Source of the DNA: DAOTXK01 sp034435395
GTDB lineage: Bacteria > Chloroflexota > Anaerolineae > Aggregatilineales > Ch27
Direction: 5' to 3'
Assembly: GCA_034435395.1 (NCBI GenBank)
Contig: DAOTXK010000063.1
Location: 1-15,836, forward strand
DNA: 15,836 bases
Shown: positions 1 to 7,496 of the stretch, piece after piece
Layout: the number at the start of each line of letters is the position of its first letter
How positions within the stretch are numbered: the stretch's first letter is position 1
Made by a program: the position numbers and the translations under genes
Notes under the pieces: model-generated
The model's database searches: none
Seen by the model: the letters and a program-made list of their open reading frames with translations, nothing else
Told to the model about the DNA's origin: nothing

Positions 1-3000
1 GTTGAGCCGCCCGTGCCCGGATTGACCGTCGCGGTGAGGGTCAGCATCGCCGTCGCCCCGCTGACCAGCCCGCCGACATCCCACACGCCCGCCACGTTAT
101 CATAAACGCCCTGGCTGGCCGAAGCGGAGACAAAGGTCAGGCCAGCGGGCAGGGCGTCGCTCACCTGGCTGGCGGCCACATCGCCGGGACCGCCGTTGGT
201 CAGGGTGAGGGTGTAGGTGATGGACTGGCCTTCGGCGGGCGTCGGGTTGTCCACCGTCTTGCTCACGGCGAGGTCGGCGCTGGCCAGGACGGTGAAGGCG
301 ACGCTGGCGGCGTTATCGCTCCCATCCGGATCGACCTGATCCAGCGCGGTCAGGCTGGCGGTGTTGGTGATGGTGCTCCCCCCGGTGCCCGCGTTCACTG
401 TGACGGTGATGGTCAGGTCGAAGGGCACGGCCAGCGGCACCGCGCCAACCGTCCACAGGCCCGTCATCGGGTCGTAGGTCCCCTGGTCGGGCGCTGCTGA
501 GACGAAGGTCACGCCGGGCGGCAGCGGGTCGCTGACGACCACGCCGGTAGCCGGGTCCGGACCGGAGTTGGTGAGGCGGACAGTGTAGGTCAGGACATCC
601 CCCTCGCCAGGGTTGGGATCGCTCACCAGCTTGAGCACCGTCAGGTCGGCGGCGCTGGCCGGGACCGGCACGGCGATGGCCGCGCTGCTGTTGTTGTTGG
701 AAGCGTCAGGATCGGCCTGATCGGCGCTCCCGATGGCGGCGGTGTTGGTGATGGTCGTCCCCGCCGTGCCCGCGTCGACCAGGGCGGTGATGGTCAGGCT
801 GGCCGATGCGCCGCTGCTGACCGTCCCTACCACCCAGACACCCGAACCGCTGGTGTACGCCCCGCCGCCGCTGTCTGACTGGTAAGTCACGCCGCCGGGC
901 AGGAGGTCGTTCACGGCCACGCTGGTGGCGTCGTCCGGGCCGTTGTTGGTCACCGTGAGGGTGTAGGTGATGGTCTCGCCCTCCTGCGGTGAGCCGTTGT
1001 CCACGGTTTTGGTCATCGCCAGGTCGGCGCTGGGCATCACCAGCGGCATGGCCATGGCGGTGACGGTCGTGTCCTCGGCGGCGCTGTTGTTGGCGGGGGC
1101 AGGATCAGGCTCGTCGGCGCTCACGCTGACGGTATGGGTGATGGTGCCCGCCGCGTCCGCCCGCGCCACGACCGTGATCGTCGCGCTGCCGCCCCCGCTG
1201 ATGGTCCCCAGGGCGCAGGTATACCCGCCGCCGCAGCTCCCCTGGCTGGGTGTGACCGTTTGCAGCGTCGCGGCAGCCCCGCCGAACGCGCCGGTCACGG
1301 CCACATTGCTGGCATTGCTCGCGCCGTTGTTGGCGACGGTGACGGTGTAGGTGACCGCATCCCCCACCACGACTGGGTCGGCGTCCTCGCCCAGAGTGAT
1401 GGATACGTCCACCAACGGGCTGTTCACGGTGATGGCCGCGCTGCTGCTGTTGTTGGTGTTGTCGGGGTCGGCCTGATCCAGCGTGGCGATGCTGGCGGTG
1501 TTGGTGATGGTCGAGCCGCCTGTGCCCGGATCAACCGTCGCGGTGATGTGCAGCGTCGCGCTGGCCCCGCTGGTGAGCGCGCCGACGGCCCAGACGCCGG
1601 TGACGCTGGTGTACGCCCCGCCGCCGTCATCCGCCTGGTAGGTCACGCCGCCGGGCAGGAGGTCATTCACGGCCACACTGGTGGCGTCGTCGGGACCGTT
1701 GTTGGTCGCCGTGAGGATGTAAGTGATGGCATCTCCCTCGTTGGGCGTGGCGTTGTCTACCGTCTTAACCACCCCCAGGTCGGCGTAATCCGGCGGGAGC
1801 GCCTGGAGCGCGTCCACTTCCGCGTTTTGATCGCCGGCGCAGAACGGGGCCGCGGTCAGGCGGACCCAGGTATAGGTCCCGGCGGGGGCCACGGCATCCA
1901 CGTCGATGGCCACGCCCGTGATGTTCGGCGCGGTGCCGTACAGGGGCGGATTGGTCATCGGGATCGGCGCGTTGCCTGGTTCGCCGGGCGTGTAACCCGC
2001 CTGGCCGAGGTTGGTATTGAGGTCCAGGATGCCGTCGCCCCAGTGGAAGACCGGGAACCAGGGACCCGTGCTGCTGGCCCCCACCTCGATCATGACCCAA
2101 TCCATGAACAGGTTGGCTCCGCCGGGGTTGTATTCGTAGTAAACCAGGTCGTATCCGGCGTGGGTCACGATCGGGTCGGCGGACATGTCGGCCAGGTAGT
2201 TGGTGCCACAGATGACGGTGCGGATGGTGCCGTTGGGCGGGCCGATGTTTGGCTCGCTGCCACCCACAATGAGGGTCGCGGAGTCGCTGTCGTTGGTGGC
2301 GTCGGGATCGACCTGATCCAGCGCCGCGATGCTGGCCGTGTTGGTGATCAGCCGGCCGTCGGTGCCAGCGTTGACTCTGGCGGTGATGTGCAGCGTCGCA
2401 CCCGCCCCACTGTTAACCGAGCCGACGGCCCAGACGCCGGTGACGCTGTTGTAAGCGCCGCCGCCGTCGTCGGACTGGTAAGTCAAGCCGGCGGGCAGCA
2501 GATCGGTCACCTGCACGCCGGTGGCGGTGTCCGGGCCGCTGTTGGAGACCGTGAGGGTGTAGGTGATAATCTGGCCTTCGTTGGGCACGGCATTGTCGAC
2601 CGTCTTGGTCAGGCTCAGGTCGGCTGCCGGCACCGGATTGACGGTGGTGTCTTCGGCGGCGCTGTTGTTGCCGGGGTTGGTATCGGGAGCGGCGCTGGTC
2701 ACGCTGGCGGTGTTGGTCAGCAGGCCAGCGGCGGTGGTCTGGATCACGACCGTCACGTTCACCGTGCTCCCATCGCTGACCGCGGCCAGGTCGCAGGTCA
2801 CCACCCCGCCCGCCTCGGCGCAACTCCCCTGATCCGGCGTGGCCGACACAAAGGTGGCGGTGGCGGGCAGGGTGTCGGTTAGCGTCACCCCGCCTGTATC
2901 GTTGCCGACGTTGGTCACGCTGACGGTGTAGGTGATCAGGTCGCCGACGAACACCGGGTCAACGGCATCGGATTTGCTCACTGACAGATCGGTGGGCAGC

Positions 3001-6000
3001 AGCGGCAGGACCTCCACGGCGTCGATCTCGGTGTCGGTGCAGTTGGAGCCAGGCACGGTGAAACGCGCCCAGGGGTAGGTCCCGCCAGGGGCGACGGCAT
3101 CCACGTCGATGGCGATGCCGGTGGCCAGCGGCGGCGTGCCATAGAACGGCGGGTTGGTCGCCGGGATGGCCAGCTCATCCGGTTCGCTGCCCGCGCCGTA
3201 CCCCGCCGCCCCCAGATTGGTGTTGGCGTCCAGCACGTGGTCGCCCCAGTAAAAGACCCGATGCCAGACCCCGCTGCCGTCGTCCACCTCCACGATGACG
3301 CTGTTCATGTAGACCGTGCCGCCGTTGTTAAATTCGTAGTACACCAGGTCATAGCCGGGATGAGTCACCAGCGGGGTGGCGGAGAGGTCCAGGGTGATCG
3401 CTTCGCCGCACAGCAGCGCCAGGTGGCTGCCATCCGGGGAGCCGATGTCCGGTTCGATCTGGACGGCGAGGACGACACTGGCGCTGTTGTTGGCCCCGAC
3501 CGGATCGGCCTGGTCCGCCGCCAGGATGGTGGCGGTGTTGGTGAGGGTGCTCCCACTGGCCCCCGGATCGACCCGCGCCACGATATTCAGCGAGGCCGGA
3601 CTGCCGACGTTGACCGCGCCGACCGCCCAGACGCCAGTGACGCTGTTGTAGGTTCCGCCGCCCGTATCCGACACGTAGCTCACCCCGGCGGGCAGGGGGT
3701 CGCTCACCTGGACGCCCGTCGCGTTGGTCGGCCCATTGTTGCTCACCGTAAGGGTGAAGGTCACCTGTCTGCCGGGGGCCGGGAAGGCGTTATCCACCAC
3801 CTTGCCCACCGCCAGGTCGGCGGCCTGCACGGTGATGATGGCAATGTCGCTGTTGTTGGCCCCGTTGGAATCCCCCTGGTCGGCGGCGGCCACCGTCGCC
3901 GTGTTGGTGATCGTGCTGCCCCCTGTGCCCGCGTCCACTGTGGCCGTGATGTGCAGGACCGCGCTGGCCCCACTGTTCAGAAGCCCGACGGTCCAGAGGC
4001 CGGTGAGGCTGTTGTAGGCCCCTCCGCCGTCATCCGACTGGTAAGTCACCCCGGCGGGCAGGGGGTCGGTCACCGCCACGCCGGTCGCCGTGTTGGGGCC
4101 GTTGTTGGTCACGGTGATCGTGTAGGTGATGGCGTCCCCTTCGGTGGGCGTCGGGTTGTCCACCGACTTGGTCACGGCCAGGTCGGCGGCCTGTACGGTG
4201 ATTGGCGCGCTGGCGCTGTTGTTGGCCCCGTCCGGGTCGGCCTGGTCAGCGGCGGCGATCGTCGCCGTGTTGGTGATCGTGCTGCCCCCTGTGCCCGCGT
4301 CCACCGTGGCCGTGATGGTCAGGACGGCGCTGGCCCCGCTGTTCAGAGGCCCGACGGTCCAGAGGCCGGTGAGGCTGTCATACGCCCCGCCGCCGTCATC
4401 CGACTGGTAAGTCACCCCGGCGGGCAGGGGGTCGGTCACCGCCACGCCGGTCGCATCATGCGGCCCGTTGTTGGTCACCGTGATCGTGTAGGTGATGGCG
4501 TCCCCTTCGGTGGGAGCGGCGTTATCCACCACCTTGCCCACCGCCAGGTCGGCGGCCTGCACGGTGATGATGGCAGTGTCGCTGTTGTTGGCCCCGTTGG
4601 AATCCCCCTGGTCGGCGGCGGCCACCATCGCCGTGTTGGTGATCGTGCTGCCCGCCGTGCCCGCGTCCACGGCAGCGGTGATGGTCAGGACGGCGCTGGC
4701 CCCGCTGTTCAGAGGCCCGACGGTCCAGAGGCCGGTGAGGCTGTTGTAGGCCCCGCCGCCGGTATCGGCCACGTAACTCACGCCCGCCGGCAAAACATCC
4801 GTCACCGCGACGTTGGTGGCGTTGTCCGGACCGTTGTTGGTGATCGAGAGGGTGTAGTTGATCAGGTCGCCTTCGTTAGGGGCGAGGTTGTCCACCACCT
4901 TGCCGATCATCAGATCGGCATCCTGCACGGCGAGGGCGGCGCTGGCGCTGTTGTTGGCCCCGACCGGGTCAGCCTGGTCGGCGGCGATCAGGCTGGCAGT
5001 GTTGGTGAGGGTGCTCCCCGCCGTCCCCGGATCAACCGACACGGTGATGGTCAGCACGGCGCTGGCCCCGTTATTTAATCCGCCGACGCTCCACAGGCCC
5101 GTCACGCTGTCGTAGCCCCCCTGGCTCGGCGTGTGGAAGGCGTAACTCACCCCCGCCGGCAGGGAATCGGCCAGGACGATGGCGGTGGCATCGTTCGGGC
5201 CGTTGTTGGTGACCACGATGGTGTAGGTGACGTTATCGTTTTCGTTCGGTGTCGGGTCGCTGACCGACTTGGTCACGGCCAGGTCGGCAGCCTGGACGGT
5301 GATCGGGGCGACATCACCGTCGTTGGCGGGGTTGAGATCGGTCTGGTCCAGTGCGGTCAGGCTGGCGGCGTTGGTGATGGTGCTCCCCACCGTCCCCGCA
5401 GCGACGCCAGCAGTGATGGTCATGCTGGCCGATGCGCCGGCGGGCAGGCTGCCGACGGCCCAGACGCCAGTGCCGCTGGTGTAGGCCCCACCGCCCGAAT
5501 CGGCCATGTAGGTCACGCCGCCGGGCAGCAGATCGGTCACCGCCACGCCGGTCGCCGCGCTGGGGCCGTTGTTGGTCACCGTGATCGTGTAGGTGATGGC
5601 GTCCCCTTCGTTGGGCGTCGGGTTGTCCACCGTCTTGGTCACGGCCAGGTCCGCGCTCTGCACGGTGAGGGCGACGCTGGCGCTGTTATTCCCCGGCGCG
5701 GGATCGACCTGGGCCGCCGCGCTGATGCTGGCCGTGTTGGTGATGGTCATCCCCCCGGTCCCCGCCCCGACCGCCGCGGTGATGGTCAGCATGGCGCTGC
5801 CGCCGCTGGCCAGCGTCCCCACCGCCCAGACGCCGGTCCCGCTGGCATAGGCCCCGCCGCCCGAATCCGAGACGTAACTCACTCCTCCGGGCAGGAGATC
5901 GGTCACGGCCACACCGGTAGCGGTGGCCGGGCCGTTGTTGCTGAGGGTGATGGTGTAAGTCACCAGGTCGGAGACGTTCGGCGCGGGATTATCCACTGTC

Positions 6001-7496
6001 AGACCCACCGCCAGATCGGCGGCGGCAGGCGGCGGGCTTTGGACGGTGATATTCACGCTGGCGCTGTTGTTGCCGGTATTGGCGTCGGCCTGGTCGGCGG
6101 CCAGGATGGCGGCCGTGTGGGTGATGACGCTGCCGCCCGTCCCGGCGTTGACCGCCGCGCTGAGGGTCAGCGTGGCGCTGGCGCTCGCGCCCAGGCTGCC
6201 GACGGTCCAGAGACCCGCGCCCGCGTCGTAACTGCCCTGGTTGGCCGCCGCCCCGGCGAACGTCAGCCCGGCGGGGAGGGCGTCCCGCACCCGCACGCCC
6301 GTCGCCGCGTTTGGGCCGTAGTTGGTCAGGGTGACGGTGTAGGTGATGGTGCTCCCCTCGGTCGGCGCGGCATTGCTCACCGACTGGCTCACCCCCAGGT
6401 CGGCGCTGGGCGGGACCACGCTGCGGACGGTGATGGGCGCGCTGGCGAGATTGTTGCTGGCGTTGTAATCGAGCTGGTCAACGGCGGTGACGCTGGCCGT
6501 ATGGGTGATGATACTCCCCCCGGTGCCGCCGTTAACCGTTGCCATCAGGCTGAGCGTGGCGCTGGCCCCAGCCGCCAGGCTACTCACCGCCCAGATGCCG
6601 CTGTTGTAAGTGCCGTGGCTGGCCCAGGCGCTGACCAGGGTCAGCCCGGCGGGGGGCAGATCGGCCACCCGGATGTTGGTGGCCGCGTCCGGCCCGGCGT
6701 TGGTCAGGGTGAGCGTATAGGTGATCGACTCCCCTTCGCCGGGGTTGGCGTTGCTCACCGTCATGGTCACGCCCAGGTCGCTGGTGGCGGGCGGGGGTGC
6801 CAGCACCTCGATGGTGACGCCGGCATAGTCGCCCCCCGCCGGGCCGCTGACAAACAGGCTGACGAAGTAGACGCCAGGGGTGACGTAGGTGTAAGTCGGC
6901 GACTGGCTGGCGCTGGAGCCAGCCGAATCGCCGAAATCCCACCAGTAGTCGGTGATGTCGCCGGTCGACCGGTCGGTGAAACGAACCGTCAGCGGGGCGG
7001 TCCCGGCGAGCGGGCTGGCGGCGAAGGCGGCAGTCGGCGCAACCGGCATGGGGGTCGCCGTCAGCGTCTCGGTAACCGTCGCCGTCGCCGAAACGGTGGG
7101 CGACGGGGTGAGGGTCAGAGTAGGGGTTGGCGAGGCGGTGGGCGACGGGCTGGCCGGGGGTGGCAGGTCGACGGTCGGGACCGCCGTGGCCGCCCCGGCG
7201 ATGGCCACCGGGATGGCCACCATCTCCCCCCGCTCGCGGGCGAAGTCGAGGGCGACGGCGGTGCCCAGGAACGGATCAACCGCCGAGAAGCGGTCCCACG
7301 GCCACCGGCTGTAGTCCGCCGTGCGCATCGGCTCGATGGTGGCGGCCAGCATGCCCGGCCCGGTCATGGCGACGCCCGCCTGGGCAGCGCAAAAAACCGT
7401 CGCCAGCATGAGGATCAGCGGCAGCCAGAGGAGCCAGCGGCGCTGGCGCTTTTCTTCGGGCGGGGGGCCTGCTGGCGCTGGTGGGGCGTGCGTCAC
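1..7496 (-). CDS. Giant secreted DUF11/PKD repeat protein (3' end off window)
   Basis: Open from a GTG at 7496 to the left edge, so at least 2498 residues with the C-terminus missing. Domains in order: basic stretch then a hydrophobic helix (about residues 17-38, ending FCAAQAG) that could be a signal peptide or anchor; a unique stretch to about 104; a Ser/Thr/Pro-rich linker (about 105-150); a PKD domain (about 155-230, with WWDFGD near residue 184); then from about 240 some sixteen DUF11-type beta-sandwich repeats, most starting ADLxVxKxVDN and containing TYTxTVTNNGP and GTxGSTITNTA. Two copies of an unrecognised module and two cysteine-pair repeats interrupt the series. The frame is the same at 7496, 2996, 1787 and 278. 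Start choice: GTG overlaps the kinase TGA and has AGAGGG seven bases upstream. DUF11/PKD proteins are usually cell-surface or extracellular, often adhesive or structural; the exact role is unknown. No sortase or S-layer anchor is visible because the end is missing. Confidence 0.9.
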   Translation of the reverse strand, partial: MTHAPPAPAGPPPEEKRQRRWLLWLPLILMLATVFCAAQAGVAMTGPGMLAATIEPMRTADYSRWPWDRFSAVDPFLGTAVALDFARERGEMVAIPVAIAGAATAVPTVDLPPPASPSPTASPTPTLTLTPSPTVSATATVTETLTATPMPVAPTAAFAASPLAGTAPLTVRFTDRSTGDITDYWWDFGDSAGSSASQSPTYTYVTPGVYFVSLFVSGPAGGDYAGVTIEVLAPPPATSDLGVTMTVSNANPGEGESITYTLTLTNAGPDAATNIRVADLPPAGLTLVSAWASHGTYNSGIWAVSSLAAGASATLSLMATVNGGTGGSIITHTASVTAVDQLDYNASNNLASAPITVRSVVPPSADLGVSQSVSNAAPTEGSTITYTVTLTNYGPNAATGVRVRDALPAGLTFAGAAANQGSYDAGAGLWTVGSLGASASATLTLSAAVNAGTGGSVITHTAAILAADQADANTGNNSASVNITVQSPPPAAADLAVGLTVDNPAPNVSDLVTYTITLSNNGPATATGVAVTDLLPGGVSYVSDSGGGAYASGTGVWAVGTLASGGSAMLTITAAVGAGTGGMTITNTASISAAAQVDPAPGNNSASVALTVQSADLAVTKTVDNPTPNEGDAITYTITVTNNGPSAATGVAVTDLLPGGVTYMADSGGGAYTSGTGVWAVGSLPAGASASMTITAGVAAGTVGSTITNAASLTALDQTDLNPANDGDVAPITVQAADLAVTKSVSDPTPNENDNVTYTIVVTNNGPNDATAIVLADSLPAGVSYAFHTPSQGGYDSVTGLWSVGGLNNGASAVLTITVSVDPGTAGSTLTNTASLIAADQADPVGANNSASAALAVQDADLMIGKVVDNLAPNEGDLINYTLSITNNGPDNATNVAVTDVLPAGVSYVADTGGGAYNSLTGLWTVGPLNSGASAVLTITAAVDAGTAGSTITNTAMVAAADQGDSNGANNSDTAIITVQAADLAVGKVVDNAAPTEGDAITYTITVTNNGPHDATGVAVTDPLPAGVTYQSDDGGGAYDSLTGLWTVGPLNSGASAVLTITATVDAGTGGSTITNTATIAAADQADPDGANNSASAPITVQAADLAVTKSVDNPTPTEGDAITYTITVTNNGPNTATGVAVTDPLPAGVTYQSDDGGGAYNSLTGLWTVGLLNSGASAVLHITATVDAGTGGSTITNTATVAAADQGDSNGANNSDIAIITVQAADLAVGKVVDNAFPAPGRQVTFTLTVSNNGPTNATGVQVSDPLPAGVSYVSDTGGGTYNSVTGVWAVGAVNVGSPASLNIVARVDPGASGSTLTNTATILAADQADPVGANNSASVVLAVQIEPDIGSPDGSHLALLCGEAITLDLSATPLVTHPGYDLVYYEFNNGGTVYMNSVIVEVDDGSGVWHRVFYWGDHVLDANTNLGAAGYGAGSEPDELAIPATNPPFYGTPPLATGIAIDVDAVAPGGTYPWARFTVPGSNCTDTEIDAVEVLPLLPTDLSVSKSDAVDPVFVGDLITYTVSVTNVGNDTGGVTLTDTLPATATFVSATPDQGSCAEAGGVVTCDLAAVSDGSTVNVTVVIQTTAAGLLTNTASVTSAAPDTNPGNNSAAEDTTVNPVPAADLSLTKTVDNAVPNEGQIITYTLTVSNSGPDTATGVQVTDLLPAGLTYQSDDGGGAYNSVTGVWAVGSVNSGAGATLHITARVNAGTDGRLITNTASIAALDQVDPDATNDSDSATLIVGGSEPNIGPPNGTIRTVICGTNYLADMSADPIVTHAGYDLVYYEYNPGGANLFMDWVMIEVGASSTGPWFPVFHWGDGILDLNTNLGQAGYTPGEPGNAPIPMTNPPLYGTAPNITGVAIDVDAVAPAGTYTWVRLTAAPFCAGDQNAEVDALQALPPDYADLGVVKTVDNATPNEGDAITYILTATNNGPDDATSVAVNDLLPGGVTYQADDGGGAYTSVTGVWAVGALTSGASATLHITATVDPGTGGSTITNTASIATLDQADPDNTNNSSSAAITVNSPLVDVSITLGEDADPVVVGDAVTYTVTVANNGASNASNVAVTGAFGGAAATLQTVTPSQGSCGGGYTCALGTISGGGSATITVVARADAAGTITHTVSVSADEPDPAPANNSAAEDTTVTAMAMPLVMPSADLAMTKTVDNGSPQEGETITYTLTVTNNGPDDATSVAVNDLLPGGVTYQSDSGGGAYTSGSGVWVVGTVSSGASASLTITALVDAGTAGTTITNTAAIGSADQADPDASNNNSSAAIAVPVPASAADLTVLKLVSDPNPGEGDVLTYTVRLTNSGPDPATGVVVSDPLPPGVTFVSAAPDQGTYDPMTGLWTVGAVPLAVPFDLTITVTVNAGTGGSTITNTASLTALDQVDPDGSDNAASVAFTVLASADLAVSKTVDNPTPAEGQSITYTLTLTNGGPGDVAASQVSDALPAGLTFVSASASQGVYDNVAGVWDVGGLVSGATAMLTLTATVNPGTGGS
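1785..2258 (-). other. Unrecognised module, copy B, inside the giant protein
   Basis: About 158 residues, clearly homologous to the module at 2997-3458: SEPNIGPPNG, cysteine in VICGT, HAGYDLVYYE, MDWVMIEV, VFHWGDGILDLNTNLG, MTNPPLYGT, AIDVDAVAPAGTYTW, second cysteine in PFCAG, then EVDALQALP. It is inserted at the equivalent place: after a complete DUF11 repeat ending DSATLIV and before the next ADLGV start. The match is good over the whole length but the two copies have diverged far more than the 366-bp repeat units, so this is an older duplication. Function unknown. Confidence 0.7.
2997..3458 (-). other. Unrecognised module, copy A, inside the giant protein
   Basis: About 154 residues between two DUF11 repeats that do not follow the DUF11 pattern. 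Visible landmarks in order: EPDIGSPDG, a cysteine in LLCGE, HPGYDLVYYE, a VIVEV strand, VFYWGDHVLDANTNLG, ATNPPFYGT, GIAIDVDAVAPGGTYPW, and a second cysteine in GSNCTD just before EIDAVEVLP. The pattern of short beta strands, conserved Trp/Asp/Asn and one Cys near each end suggests a beta-sandwich, perhaps closed by a disulfide. A second copy lies at 1785-2258. I do not recognise a named family; a carbohydrate- or calcium-binding role would be a guess. Confidence 0.7.
3811..6009 (-). repeat. Six DUF11-coding tandem units of 366 bp
   Basis: The codons for the ADL motif that opens each repeat (plus-strand gccaggtcgg or close variants) fall at 3811, 4177, 4543, 4909, 5278, 5644 and 6010. The intervals are 366, 366, 366, 369, 366 and 366 bp, i.e. 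122 or 123 codons. Outside this block the spacing is looser (6394 and 6772 towards the N-terminus; modules intervene towards the C-terminus). Neighbouring units share long near-identical stretches, for example 3898-4091 with 4264-4457, and 3786-3923 with 4518-4655, so the block grew by recent duplication or is being homogenised. The repeats are in frame and part of the coding sequence. Confidence 0.85.

Noticed and set aside
3811..6009. Regular 366-bp repeats considered as a CRISPR or non-coding satellite
   Set aside because: Units are far too long and are in-frame protein repeats with conserved DUF11 motifs; there are no spacers.
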